DNA of 64,000 bases from contig NZ_BDCG01000002.1 of assembly GCF_001613385.1 (NCBI RefSeq), positions 496,001-560,000 on the forward strand, read 5' to 3'. Both the position numbers and the translations under genes were made by a program. Below are positions 9,268 through 17,730 of the stretch, in pieces (the stretch's first letter is position 1; each line of letters begins with the position of its first letter). The stretch is from Nocardia flavorosea NBRC 108225 (GTDB taxonomy: Bacteria; Actinomycetota; Actinomycetes; Mycobacteriales; Mycobacteriaceae). Below the pieces are notes generated by a model. It did no database searches, was not told the DNA's origin, and saw only the letters and a program-made list of their open reading frames with translations.

Positions 9268-9672
9268 TCACCTACTGCCGGGGCCCCGCTCGGCGATCAC
9301 CTCGACCCGGAGGAATTCCGGTGCCTTGATCACCCGGCGCAGCATGAATCGGATGAATGCCGGCATATCGCCGGCGGACTCGTCCCGGTAGACACGCGGC
9401 GAACCGACCGCGTAGCGACGCCGCCGCGACTCGAGCTCACATCCGCCGGCGGCGAGAACGTTACGCACCCAGTCCGATTCAGCGCCGTAGGTCAATGCGA
9501 TCACATATCCGTCGCCGCGGCGGAAGGCCCACAACGGGGTCCGGAATATCCGGCCGGAGCGGCGTCCGCGGTGGACGACCACCGCCCAGCCCGGCGCCCA
9601 GGGTGCGATGAACTTCGTGATCCGGTTCAGGCCGGCCTTGTTTGCGCGAGCGATCCATCGGGGCGCGGGCAT
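9268..9672 (-). CDS. Deazaflavin(F420)-dependent nitroreductase family protein
   Basis: A 134-residue protein of the actinobacterial DDN-like split-barrel family that uses F420H2 or binds related flavins. Visible features are the N-terminal PRWIARANKAGLNRITKFIAPWAPG, then VVVHRGRRSGRIFRTPLWAFRRGDGYVIALTYG, which is the characteristic strand pair binding the deazaflavin phosphate, and WVRNVLAAGGCELESRRR. Length and order match the family. It is probably a single gene; the substrate is unknown. Confidence 0.85.
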   Translation of the reverse strand: MPAPRWIARANKAGLNRITKFIAPWAPGWAVVVHRGRRSGRIFRTPLWAFRRGDGYVIALTYGAESDWVRNVLAAGGCELESRRRRYAVGSPRVYRDESAGDMPAFIRFMLRRVIKAPEFLRVEVIAERGPGSR

Positions 9673-9684
9673 CTGGCGAACACC

Positions 9685-9918
9685 TCACTTCACTCGGATC
9701 CGCCGGTCCCACAGCACGAACCAGCGGCGTAGACAGAACGGGATGTGGCGATACCGGCGAATGTACTCCCTCCAGTTGCGCAGGCCTGCGCGCCGATGTC
9801 CGATCGACAGCCCGAGGTGATGGACTCCGATACGCCGAACCGATGCGTGTCGCGCGGCTCGGTGCTGCCGGGCATCACGGCATGCCCGGTGGCCGCGGCC
9901 GCGACCATTCCGGCACAC
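9685..9918 (-). other. Possible gene remnant upstream of the nitroreductase gene
   Basis: Only the last 32 or so codons look coding: an aromatic and arginine-rich tail (NWREYIRRYRHIP then RRWFVLWDRRIRVK) that ends 12 bases before the nitroreductase start. The upstream part of the frame overlaps the end of alanine dehydrogenase and reads like an antisense frame. It may be the truncated 3' end of an older gene or a short peptide. I cannot assign a function. Confidence 0.25.
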
Positions 9919-9923
9919 CGGCT

Positions 9924-11042
9924 CTATTGGTCGAGAACATCGGAGAGCGCGACGGGCGTGAGTCGATGGGCCTCGGCCACCGGTTCGCTGGTAATGCCAC
10001 CGGCACAGGTGTTGAGACCATTGGCGAGCACCGGGTCGTCGCGCAGTGCCGCGCGCCAGCCTTTGTTCGCGAGAGCGACCACGTAGGGCAGCGTCGAGTT
10101 GGTGAGGGCGTAGGTCGAGGTGTTCGGTACGGCGCCGGGCATATTCGCCACGCAGTAGAAGGTCGAATTGTGCACCGGGAAAGTGGGGTCGGAATGAGTG
10201 GTCGGCCGCGAATCCTCGAAGCAGCCGCCCTGGTCGATGGCGATATCGACGAGCACCGACCCCGGTTTCATCCGTGCGACCAGGTCGTTGCCGACAAGTT
10301 TGGGCGCCGACGCTCCCGGAATCAGCACCGCGCCGATCACCAGATCCGCCTGCTCGACCTCCTGTTCGATGGCCAGGCGGGACGACGCGAGCCCGTGAAC
10401 CCGGTTGTGGTAGCGCCAGAACGACATCCGGAGTTTGTCCAGGTCGGTATCGAGCAGCGTGACATCGGCGCCCATTCCCAGAGCGATATTGGCGGCGTTC
10501 TGACCGGCGACCCCCGCACCGAGGATCACGACACGGGCATTGGCCACACCCCCGACTCCGCCCATCAGCACCCCGCGCCCGCGTTGCGCCTTCAGCAGTG
10601 AGTGGGCGCCGACCTGAGGTGCCAGACAGCCCGCGACCTCCGACATCGGATAGAGCAACGGCAGGACGCCCGACGGCAGCTGGACCGTTTCGTAGGCGAT
10701 AGCGGTGACGCCTCGGTGGAGGAGTGCGTCGGTGAGCGGGCGGTCGGGGGCGAGGTGCAGGTAGGTGAACAGCACCAGGCCGTCGCGCAGCAGTGGGTAC
10801 TCGGCGGCGATGGGCTCCTTCACCTTGAGCACCAGATCGGCCCCGCCCCAGACGTCTTCGGCGCGGTCCACGATCCGTGCGCCGGCGGCGGCGTACTCGT
10901 CGTCGCTGATGGAGGAGCCGAGACCGGCGTCTTTTTCGATATCGACCTGATGCCCTTGGCTCGTCAGCTCGTGTACGCCGATAGGAGTGATGGCGACTCG
11001 GTACTCGTGATCCTTGAGCTCCCTCGGCACGCCGATACGCAT
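9924..11042 (-). CDS. ald: Alanine dehydrogenase
   Basis: Reversibly deaminates L-alanine to pyruvate with NAD+. The 372-residue protein begins MRIGVPRELKDHEYRVAITP and an AGGAGA site precedes the ATG; a longer in-frame start adds 26 unlikely residues. Family landmarks are LVLKVKEP near residue 70, TYLHLAPD with the catalytic His near 96, MSEVAG near 130, the Rossmann VILGAGVAGQNAANIALGMGA near 170-190, and DQGGC with the catalytic Asp near 270. Length equals the usual 370 residues. Mycobacterial and nocardial homologues serve alanine catabolism and redox balance under low oxygen. Confidence 0.95.
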   Translation of the reverse strand: MRIGVPRELKDHEYRVAITPIGVHELTSQGHQVDIEKDAGLGSSISDDEYAAAGARIVDRAEDVWGGADLVLKVKEPIAAEYPLLRDGLVLFTYLHLAPDRPLTDALLHRGVTAIAYETVQLPSGVLPLLYPMSEVAGCLAPQVGAHSLLKAQRGRGVLMGGVGGVANARVVILGAGVAGQNAANIALGMGADVTLLDTDLDKLRMSFWRYHNRVHGLASSRLAIEQEVEQADLVIGAVLIPGASAPKLVGNDLVARMKPGSVLVDIAIDQGGCFEDSRPTTHSDPTFPVHNSTFYCVANMPGAVPNTSTYALTNSTLPYVVALANKGWRAALRDDPVLANGLNTCAGGITSEPVAEAHRLTPVALSDVLDQ

Positions 11043-11153
11043 TGCTTCTCCTACTCGTACAGGTCGGCAGGACTCTCCGAAAACAGGTGCGGGCGCGACG
11101 GTCTCACCGGTCCACTGCACCCATGCAGATGAGTGAGCGGCCCTTCGGCATAT

Positions 11154-11426
11154 TCACCCGCCGGCGACCGACGGAATGATCATGATCTCGGTACCGGCAT
11201 CCACCGGTGTGTCCTGCCCCTCGAGGGTGCGGCATTCGTCGTCGCCGATGTAGAAATTCACGTAGCGGCGTAGTTGACCGCTCTCGTCGCGAAGCCGGCG
11301 TTCCAGTCCCGGCGACCGCTCGCGAACGGCATCCAGAATGCTGCGGAGAGTCGTCCCCTCGACGTCGATCTCCTTTTGGCCGTCGACATAGGTTCGCAGC
11401 ATGGACGGCAGGCGGACGCGGGCCAC
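11154..11426 (-). CDS. MoaD/ThiS-like ubiquitin-fold sulfur-carrier protein
   Basis: A 90-residue beta-grasp protein ending in the diglycine PSVAGG, the tail that is adenylated and thiocarboxylated in MoaD, ThiS and CysO. It starts at GTG five bases after the end of the upstream BNR-repeat gene, so the two are almost certainly co-transcribed and probably coupled. Conserved beta-grasp segments are IDVEGTTLRSILDAV, RYVNFYIGDDECR and the TPVDAGTEIMIIPSVAGG end. The window has no E1-like activating enzyme and no molybdopterin or thiamine synthesis partner, so the sulfur acceptor is unknown. Confidence 0.85.
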   Translation of the reverse strand: MARVRLPSMLRTYVDGQKEIDVEGTTLRSILDAVRERSPGLERRLRDESGQLRRYVNFYIGDDECRTLEGQDTPVDAGTEIMIIPSVAGG

Positions 11427-11430
11427 GGCG

Positions 11431-12528
11431 TTATCCGACGACCGCGGCACGCACGCACAGTACGTCCGGGAGTTTGTCGGCGACCAGTTGCCAGCGATCG
11501 CCCTCGTCGGGACTGCAGTAGACCTCGCCGTTGCGGGTGCCGAAGTAGATGCCCGCCGGGTCGGCGTCGTCGGCACACATGGCATCGCGCATGACCGCCG
11601 CCCAGAACGGGCCCTGCGGGAGCCCGTCGGTCTGCGCGGACCAGGTGTCGCCACCGTTTTCGCTCCGATACACCGCGCAGCGCGCGTCCGGCGGGAAACG
11701 GAACCGCTCCATATCCGCGACCAGCGGGAAGGTGTAGACCACCCCGGAGCGACGGGGGTGCGCGACGATCGGGAAACCGAAATTGGATTCGGGTAATCCA
11801 CCGTCGATCGATTGCCAGCGCGCTCCCTCGTCGGTGCTGCGGAAAACCCCGCCGTGGTTCTGCAGATACATGGTGTTCGGCGAATCCGCGTCCACGGCGA
11901 CCTTGTGCACGCACTGTCCCCATTCCGGCAGTTCGCCCGGCATGAAATCGGCGGTGACACCTTTGTTCGCAGGCTTCCACGACGATCCGCCGTCGGTGGT
12001 CCGATAGACGCCTCCGGTGGAGATGGCGACCGCCATCCGCTGGGTATCGGCCGGATGCGGGAGGATCGTATGCAATGCCAGACCGCCGCCGCCCGGCATC
12101 CACTCCGGCCGGTGCGGATGCTCCCACAGGCCGCGTATCAGATCGAATGTCCGGCCGCCGTCGGTGGAGCGGAACAACGCGGCCGGTTCGGCGCCCGCGT
12201 ACACCACGTCGGGTTCTGCCGCGGTGGCGGGCGCGATCTGCCAGACGCCCTGTAGTGCCGCCCCGGTGTCCTCCGGGAAGGCCAGCGGCGCGTCGTCCGG
12301 CTCGCTCCAGGTGGCGCCGAAGTCATCGCTGACCACCATGGTCGGGCCGAAATGGCTGTCCAATACACCCGCGAGCAGACGCGGCGTGGACCGCCGGGTA
12401 TCGATCGCGAAGGCCTTCACATCGGCCACCGCGAACTGGGGAGCACCGACCTCCCAGTTCGTCCGGCCGTCCTTGCTGCGCGCCAGGAACAATCCCTTGC
12501 GCGTCCCGATTCCGAGCAGTACGTCCAT
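11431..12528 (-). CDS. BNR/sialidase-type beta-propeller repeat protein
   Basis: A 365-residue cytoplasmic protein (no signal peptide) made of Asp-box repeats: FGATWSEPDD, RSTDGGRTFD, RTTDGGSSW, RSTDEGARW, RSENGGDTW and SPDEGDRWQL, spaced about 45-70 residues apart as in six- or seven-bladed propellers. The ATG is preceded by GGAGGT; an alternative GTG lies one codon upstream. Similar proteins are usually labelled exo-alpha-sialidase or glycosyl hydrolase, but no catalytic sialidase residues are recognisable and it is not exported. Its tight pairing with a MoaD/ThiS-like carrier suggests a shared role that I cannot name. Confidence 0.8.
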   Translation of the reverse strand: MDVLLGIGTRKGLFLARSKDGRTNWEVGAPQFAVADVKAFAIDTRRSTPRLLAGVLDSHFGPTMVVSDDFGATWSEPDDAPLAFPEDTGAALQGVWQIAPATAAEPDVVYAGAEPAALFRSTDGGRTFDLIRGLWEHPHRPEWMPGGGGLALHTILPHPADTQRMAVAISTGGVYRTTDGGSSWKPANKGVTADFMPGELPEWGQCVHKVAVDADSPNTMYLQNHGGVFRSTDEGARWQSIDGGLPESNFGFPIVAHPRRSGVVYTFPLVADMERFRFPPDARCAVYRSENGGDTWSAQTDGLPQGPFWAAVMRDAMCADDADPAGIYFGTRNGEVYCSPDEGDRWQLVADKLPDVLCVRAAVVG

Positions 12529-12631
12529 CACGTACCTCCATATCGTCACCGTCACGCCGGCGCGCGTGAGCATACTCCGGGGAACCGGCAGGTTCCGGCA
12601 GAACAGGACACCAAGCGTGCCGCGGAACGCG

Positions 12632-12667
12632 CTGGGGGCGATCACCGCACACGGTGATCGCCCCCAG
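12632..12667. terminator. Strong terminator-like hairpin
   Basis: A perfect 16-bp stem, CTGGGGGCGATCACCG at 12632-12647 with its complement at 12652-12667, and a 4-base loop. It lies 114 bases downstream of the amino-acid dehydrogenase stop (minus strand) and about 100 bases upstream of the BNR gene, so it separates the two transcription units. The rest of the gap 12529-12780 shows nothing. Confidence 0.7.
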
Positions 12668-12780
12668 CAGACCGACGTTCGCGTCGCGGCGGAGCGCGGC
12701 GTCTTCGACCGCGGCGATCCTCTATTCACAATCGCCGACCGGCGCAGACACCGTCCATCGGGGCCTTACTGCTTGTCTTG

Positions 12781-14043
12781 TCAGGGAATGACAACCGGAC
12801 CCGATGCGGCGGGCGGCGCCGGTTCGTCGGCCAGGCGGTGACCCGCCTCGCGCGGCGTGACCCCCTCCTCGGCCCAAGCGGCCAGCAACTGCGCGACCTT
12901 GCTGTGCATAGTGGTGCGCAGCCGGTCGAAGGAGTTTTCCGGATTGTCGTCGACCTCGCCGAGAAGCAGCCACCACGCCCAGGCCACGGCCCCCGCGTTC
13001 GCGACGAAATCCGGAAGCACCGGGACGCCGCGGGCGGCGAGCATGGCCTCGGCCTCCGGGGTGGTCGCCGCATTCGCGGCCTCCACGATGACACGGGCCC
13101 GGATATCGTAGGAATTATCCGGTGTGATCGCGTAGGAGATCGCCGCCGGAACGAGGATGTCCACCTCGGCGGAAAGCACCGCGGCGCGCGGTAGCTGTTC
13201 GACACCTTCGGGCAGCCGAGTACGGTCGACCTCGCCGAAACCGTCGCGCAAATCCAGCAGCGCGGGGATATCCAGGCCATCCGCGCAGTACAGCGCGCCG
13301 GCGGCATCGGCCACCACGGTCACCTTCATTCCGGCTTCGTGCAGATAATAGGCCGCGGCACCGCCCATGGTGCCGATGCCCTGGATCGCGACCGTCGTCT
13401 CGGCGGGCGCCCGGCCCCGCCAGACCGCCGCGGCGAGGCAGGCGTGCGCGACCCCGTAGCCGCCGATCACATCACCCAGCAGGAACCCGCCCTCCACGGC
13501 GGCGTTGAGCCCGTTGCGGACCCGTTCCAGGGTCGCGGCCGGGTCGCCGGCGCGGCTGATCGCGGCATGATAGCTCTGCCCCAGCCCGAGCTTCTCGAAT
13601 ACCTCGTCGATCAGGTGCTGCGGAACCCCGAGGTCCTCCGCCGTCACCCAATGTGTGTCGAGCCATGGGCGCATGGCCTCGCAGAACCGCTCGAGCACGC
13701 CGATCGCCCGGGGATCCTTCGGATCGAAATCGATACCGCCCTTGGCTCCGCCGACCGGCAGGTCGAAGGTGGCCGTCTTATCGGCCATCCCGCGGGCAAG
13801 ATCCTCGACCTCCCGCAAGCTGCATCCGGCCCGCATCCGCGTGCCGCCGGTGGCCAGGCCCGCACGCAGGGTGTGCACAACCAGGTAGCCGACCGCGCCG
13901 GTCAGGGAATCCGTCCAGTGCAGACGCATATACGGTTCGGTCCGGCGTAGCGGTGGCGCCGGGGCCGGTGCCGCGGAAATGTCCGGAAAGGTTTGCGCGG
14001 TCATATGCGGGGTACCCCCCATAGGGTTGTCGATCGCCGTCAC
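12781..14043 (-). CDS. Glu/Leu/Phe/Val dehydrogenase family protein
   Basis: NAD(P)-dependent oxidative deaminase of an L-amino acid. The chosen GTG start gives 420 residues and is preceded by a near-perfect AAGGAGGT; a longer frame reaching 14226 runs through the promoter region. Family signatures are PVGGAKGGIDFDP with the catalytic Lys near residue 120, THWVTAEDLG, the Rossmann VAIQGIGTMGGAAAYYLHEAG near 235, ILVPAAISYAI and VVEAANAATTPEAE. Substrate specificity cannot be read from the sequence. It is transcribed divergently from a LysR regulator across a 199-bp gap containing a 23-bp inverted repeat. Confidence 0.85.
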   Translation of the reverse strand: MTAIDNPMGGTPHMTAQTFPDISAAPAPAPPLRRTEPYMRLHWTDSLTGAVGYLVVHTLRAGLATGGTRMRAGCSLREVEDLARGMADKTATFDLPVGGAKGGIDFDPKDPRAIGVLERFCEAMRPWLDTHWVTAEDLGVPQHLIDEVFEKLGLGQSYHAAISRAGDPAATLERVRNGLNAAVEGGFLLGDVIGGYGVAHACLAAAVWRGRAPAETTVAIQGIGTMGGAAAYYLHEAGMKVTVVADAAGALYCADGLDIPALLDLRDGFGEVDRTRLPEGVEQLPRAAVLSAEVDILVPAAISYAITPDNSYDIRARVIVEAANAATTPEAEAMLAARGVPVLPDFVANAGAVAWAWWLLLGEVDDNPENSFDRLRTTMHSKVAQLLAAWAEEGVTPREAGHRLADEPAPPAASGPVVIP

Positions 14044-14204
14044 GATGAACCACCTCCTTCGTGCTCGGCCGTCACCACCGCATGCGGCAGCCCGGCGCGC
14101 AAATGTTCCGTCCGGACTTCTTCGTCCCCGGCCACGACGTGTGCCCGATCCCATAACTGTGCGGTCGTACCTGCTCGCGCGTCTATTTACGGTTGGTTCA
14201 CGGC

Positions 14205-14227
14205 GTTGTTCACCGTTGCTGAACAAC
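14205..14227. promoter_or_regulatory. LysR-type operator between the dehydrogenase and its divergent regulator
   Basis: A perfect interrupted palindrome, GTTGTTCA-N7-TGAACAAC, containing the T-N11-A LysR box. It sits 15 bases upstream of the LysR start, so it could autorepress that gene and activate the divergent dehydrogenase. A half-site-like GGTTGGTTCA lies just before it at 14191-14200. Confidence 0.65.
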
Positions 14228-14242
14228 GCTTAGGCTCGTTGT

Positions 14243-15229
14243 ATGGACTTGTCGATCCCTCGCCTGCGAATGTTGCGCGAGCTGCATCGACGCGGCACGG
14301 TTACGGCGGCCGCGACGGCGCTGCACTATACGGCGTCGGCGGTATCGCAGCAGCTCGCACAGCTCGAACGCGATGTCGGTACCCGGTTGTTCGAACGGCG
14401 CGGTCGCCGCGTCCAGCTCACCGATCTCGGTGTCCTGCTCGCCGAGCACGCCGAGGAGATCCTGGCCTCGGTCGAACGCGCGACCCAAGCCCTCGAGGAC
14501 GCCGGCGAATCGGTGTCGGCAACGCTGACAGCCGGGGTGTGGGCCTCGGTGGCCTCCGGTCTGATGCCCGACGCGCTCACCTCCCTTGCCGGCACCCACC
14601 CGGGGATAAGGGTGCGGACGCGGGAACTCGCCCCGGAAGCAACTGCCGCGGCGGTACGCGACGGCGCACTGGATCTGTCCTTCGTGCTCGACTATTCGAA
14701 TTACCCGATGGCCTGGGACCGCGGCCTGCAGCGCGCGGTGATCGCGGTCGAACGGATCCATGCCGCCGTCCCGTCCGGGGCGGTGCCGGGGGCCAGTGTG
14801 ACACTCGCCGAGCTGGCCGAGCATCCGTGGATCCTCGCCCCGGCCCGCTCCCATTTCGGGCAGGCGGCGCGGCTGGCGTTCCAGTCGGCCGGAGTCGCCC
14901 CGCGGATCGACCACGAAGTGGAGGAGCAGGCGACCGCGATGGCGATGGTCGCGGCGGGCCTGGGAGTGACCCTGGTATCGGATCTGGGCCTGGCCCTGCG
15001 ACCGGCGGGCGTGGACATCATCGCCCTCGGCGATATCCTCACCCGGACCGTCTCTCTGGCCTACCGCACCAATTCGGCCCGCCGGGCCGCGCTGCTGCTC
15101 GTGGTGGACGCGATCCGGACCGCTGCCGCGGAGAAGGGCCTGGGCGCAGATACCGCGCTCCCGGCCCCGGTCGCTACGGAACCGCCGGCGCAGCCGGTGG
15201 TGGACGGCGGGAGCCTCGGATTCGGCTGA
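14243..15229 (+). CDS. LysR-family transcriptional regulator
   Basis: A 328-residue regulator with the N-terminal winged helix-turn-helix (RRGTVTAAATALHYTASAVSQQLAQ, then LERDVGTRLFERRGR) at residues 14-55 and a periplasmic-binding-protein-like effector domain. It is divergent from the amino-acid dehydrogenase, and the palindrome at 14205-14227 is the probable binding site, so control of that gene in response to an amino acid is likely. The effector is not known. Confidence 0.88.
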   Translation: MDLSIPRLRMLRELHRRGTVTAAATALHYTASAVSQQLAQLERDVGTRLFERRGRRVQLTDLGVLLAEHAEEILASVERATQALEDAGESVSATLTAGVWASVASGLMPDALTSLAGTHPGIRVRTRELAPEATAAAVRDGALDLSFVLDYSNYPMAWDRGLQRAVIAVERIHAAVPSGAVPGASVTLAELAEHPWILAPARSHFGQAARLAFQSAGVAPRIDHEVEEQATAMAMVAAGLGVTLVSDLGLALRPAGVDIIALGDILTRTVSLAYRTNSARRAALLLVVDAIRTAAAEKGLGADTALPAPVATEPPAQPVVDGGSLGFG

Positions 15230-15333
15230 ACCGTCCCGGCCATATCTGTTGCCCCGGCAGCCGGGTAAGGGGCAAACCGGTGCCGGTCGGCCGCACTGCC
15301 CGGACGGCCGGGAGGTTGGGGCAGACTGTTCTG

Positions 15334-15891
15334 ATGGCACGTTCCGCTGCGTACCGCCCCTCCCCGGCCGAGCTGGCGGCCGCCGAAGGCGCAACCGTTC
15401 CCGATGTGCTGGCAGCTGATCTGCGGGTGTTGTTCTGCGGTATCAATCCGGGACTGTGGTCCGGGGCGACGGGACATCATTTCGCCCGCCCCGGTAACCG
15501 CTTCTGGCCGGCGCTGTTCCGCTCGGGATTCACGCCTCGACTATTCCGCCCCGACGAGGAGGCCGAATTACTCGAGCTGGGCCTGGGGATCACGAACGTC
15601 GTACCACGCACGACAGCGAAGGCCGCCGAACTGACCGCGCAGGAATTGCGCGACGGTGGCTGCAACCTCTCGGACCGAGTGCGCAAGTACCGTCCACAGG
15701 TCCTCGCGGTCCTCGGCCTGGGTGCCTATCGCACGGCATTTGCCCGGCCGCGGACCACTGTGGGCCGGCAGCCGGACCCGCTCGGTGAAACCGAGGTCTG
15801 GGTACTGCCGAACCCGAGCGGTCTCAATGCGCACTACACGTTGGATGCATTGGCCGCAGAACTCCGTACGCTGCGCACGGCACTGGAATAA
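15334..15891 (+). CDS. mug: Mismatch-specific uracil/thymine DNA glycosylase
   Basis: Removes U or T from G mismatches, starting base excision repair. The ATG choice gives 185 residues, the usual actinobacterial length. The catalytic motif of the family is visible as FCGINPGLWSGATGHHFARPGNRFWPAL near residues 34-60, with the Asn of GINPG, and the second motif is VLPNPSGLNAHY near 155. The C-terminus ends LRTLRTALE. It is a stand-alone gene unrelated to the catabolic clusters. Confidence 0.88.
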   Translation: MARSAAYRPSPAELAAAEGATVPDVLAADLRVLFCGINPGLWSGATGHHFARPGNRFWPALFRSGFTPRLFRPDEEAELLELGLGITNVVPRTTAKAAELTAQELRDGGCNLSDRVRKYRPQVLAVLGLGAYRTAFARPRTTVGRQPDPLGETEVWVLPNPSGLNAHYTLDALAAELRTLRTALE

Positions 15892-16041
15892 GCCCCAGCG
15901 AGGCGACGCGGCCCGGCGGCCGCACCTCGGTCCGAGTGCAATCGGATGCCGGGGCCCACCGCGCAGGTTCACTACTGTGCCGGTCGTCACCTACAGCCGG
16001 AATCCCTGACTGCGAATCTATGCCATGAGAAACTCACTTCC

Positions 16042-17112
16042 GTGAAGTGGAATACCGTTTCCGGTCTGCCGGGCCGGCCGGCACGGTCCCCGCGACCCCT
16101 GTGGCACAACCCGCTTCGTCCTACCGTGGTCGCCGCAGCGATCGTCGCAATACTCGGGCCGTTCACCCTGTTCGCAGGTGTCGCGAACGCAGAGGATGTT
16201 TCCGCTGCCCCCTCTCCCGGATGCGCCGTCGCAGCGACCACACCCGGCCGCACGCTCGAGCATTTCGCGGCCGACGGCCGGGCCGGCAGCTATATCAGGG
16301 ATATCCCCGCCGCTCCGGGGCCCCGCCCTGTCGTACTCGATCTGCACGGCTATCTGGAGCCGGCCGTGATCGCTCACGCCTCCAGCGGCTTCGGCGACTA
16401 CGGCGCCACTCAGGGGTTCATCACCGTCACTCCCCAACTCGACGAGCCCGGTCCACCGCGCTGGAACTTCGAACCGCAGAGTGCCGATATGCATTGGCTC
16501 GCCGGCCTGATCGATCACGTCGGAGCGACCCTGTGCGCCGACACCCGGCGGATCTTCGTCGCCGGGCTGTCCATGGGCGCGTTCACCACCTCGTCGCTGG
16601 CCTGCCATCTGTCCGATCGGATAGCCGCCATCGCACCGGTCGCGGGAGTACAGGATTTCCCCTGGTGCACGACTTCCCGGCCGGTGCCGGTAATCGCCTT
16701 CCACGGCACCGCGGATCCGATCGTCGCCTATACCGGAGGTTCCGGGCCCAATGCCCGCTTACTTCCCTCCCCCGACGGCACCGGGTCCTCCGTGGGCACC
16801 GACCGCAACGGCCCCACGGTCAACGGGCCGGGCCCCGCCAGTGTGCCGGAGAGCGTCGCAGGATGGGCGCGGCGCAACGGTTGCGGTGCCGTACCGGACC
16901 GGCAGCAGATAGCACCCGATGTCTACCGCGAACGCTATCCCTGCCCCGCCGGCACCGACGTCGAGCTGTACTCCGTCCAGGGCGGCGGACATGTCTGGCC
17001 CGGGGACACCGTGGTCCCTTTCCCGGAGGTCTTCGTCGGCAGTAATACCACTTCGATCGATGCCACACAGCTGATCTGGGATTTCTTCGAAGCCCATCCT
17101 TTGCCGGAATGA
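16042..17112 (+). CDS. Secreted polyhydroxybutyrate depolymerase/feruloyl-esterase-like hydrolase
   Basis: A 356-residue exported alpha/beta-hydrolase (LpqC/PHB depolymerase type). A GTG start gives a long signal peptide with Arg residues and the hydrophobic stretch TVVAAAIVAILGPFTLFAGVANA; an ATG at 15946 would add 32 unlikely residues. The catalytic triad is readable: nucleophile in GLSMGAF near residue 175, Asp in FHGTADPIV near 220, and His in GGGHVWPG near 315. The natural ester is unknown. A weak hairpin (CCGGCT/AGCCGG, 17130-17146) follows the stop. Confidence 0.82.
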   Translation: MKWNTVSGLPGRPARSPRPLWHNPLRPTVVAAAIVAILGPFTLFAGVANAEDVSAAPSPGCAVAATTPGRTLEHFAADGRAGSYIRDIPAAPGPRPVVLDLHGYLEPAVIAHASSGFGDYGATQGFITVTPQLDEPGPPRWNFEPQSADMHWLAGLIDHVGATLCADTRRIFVAGLSMGAFTTSSLACHLSDRIAAIAPVAGVQDFPWCTTSRPVPVIAFHGTADPIVAYTGGSGPNARLLPSPDGTGSSVGTDRNGPTVNGPGPASVPESVAGWARRNGCGAVPDRQQIAPDVYRERYPCPAGTDVELYSVQGGGHVWPGDTVVPFPEVFVGSNTTSIDATQLIWDFFEAHPLPE

Positions 17113-17214
17113 ACCGTCACCGCGCCCGTCCGGCTACGGAAGCCGGCCCGCGGGGCGACCACCGCTATGACGGCGTATCCAGGGCACGGAATCGGACTGT
17201 CACCTCGTGACGGT

Positions 17215-17730
17215 TCAGAACTCGCCGGCGTGGTGCTCGATCCGGTGCCCGAGGCAGGTAGCGAACTCGCTGAGGAATTCCTCGGTGAGCGGGGGCCGGC
17301 CCAGTAGTCGAAGGCGAGGGCGCCCGAAGCGAATTCGTCCGCCCACGCCAGGTGGTGAGGGGACTCGGTGTGGCGCATGAGGCGCAGACCACCTCGCCTG
17401 TGCGCGTTCGCTTCCAGGTATCGATCGCGGTCGTGAAGGGTTGCCGGACAAAGGGTTCGGCCTCCCACTGCTGCGGATAGTCGATGATCACGGTGCCGGC
17501 TCCGCATCGTGGGCATACCGCGGAGGAGAATTCGATACAGCCCTGTCCGGCATAGTCGTCGTACCGGCCGGCGATGACGGCAACGGGGGCGGGTATCCAG
17601 TCGGCGCCGAAGTCCTGGGTGAACTGCGACCAGTCCGGGCCCGGCATATGGCCTCGGTCGACCTGGAGGCTGTACATCGCGCCGGCCGCGGTCACGCCGA
17701 GGTCGACAATCGTTCGAAGTAGTCACCCAC
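17215..17730 (-). pseudogene. Hypothetical zinc-ribbon-like protein gene broken by three one-base losses
   Basis: A gene with an excellent AGGAGG site (17736-17741) and GTG start that reads VGDYFER, then jumps frame near 17710 to IVDLGVTAAGAMYSLQ and continues through CPRCGAG and GEVVCASC. It jumps again near 17365 to HTESPHHLAWADEF and a third time near 17302 to PPLTEEFLSEF before its stop. Each jump needs one restored base in the same direction, so the three together return to the starting frame, giving about 172 residues. Two CxxC pairs suggest a zinc ribbon. The function is unknown. Sequencing errors are an alternative; the third site is a five-base C run. Confidence 0.6.

Noticed and set aside
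11043..11153. TGCA-CCCA-TGCA repeat upstream of alanine dehydrogenase
   Set aside because: The arms are only four bases and occur by chance in this composition; not listed as an operator.
11431..12528. Secreted sialidase
   Set aside because: There is no signal peptide and no recognisable catalytic Arg/Glu/Tyr set; only Asp-box repeats are present.
14210..15394. 394-codon minus-strand open frame opposite the LysR gene
   Set aside because: The LysR helix-turn-helix and effector domain are clear on the plus strand; the opposite frame has no recognisable domain.
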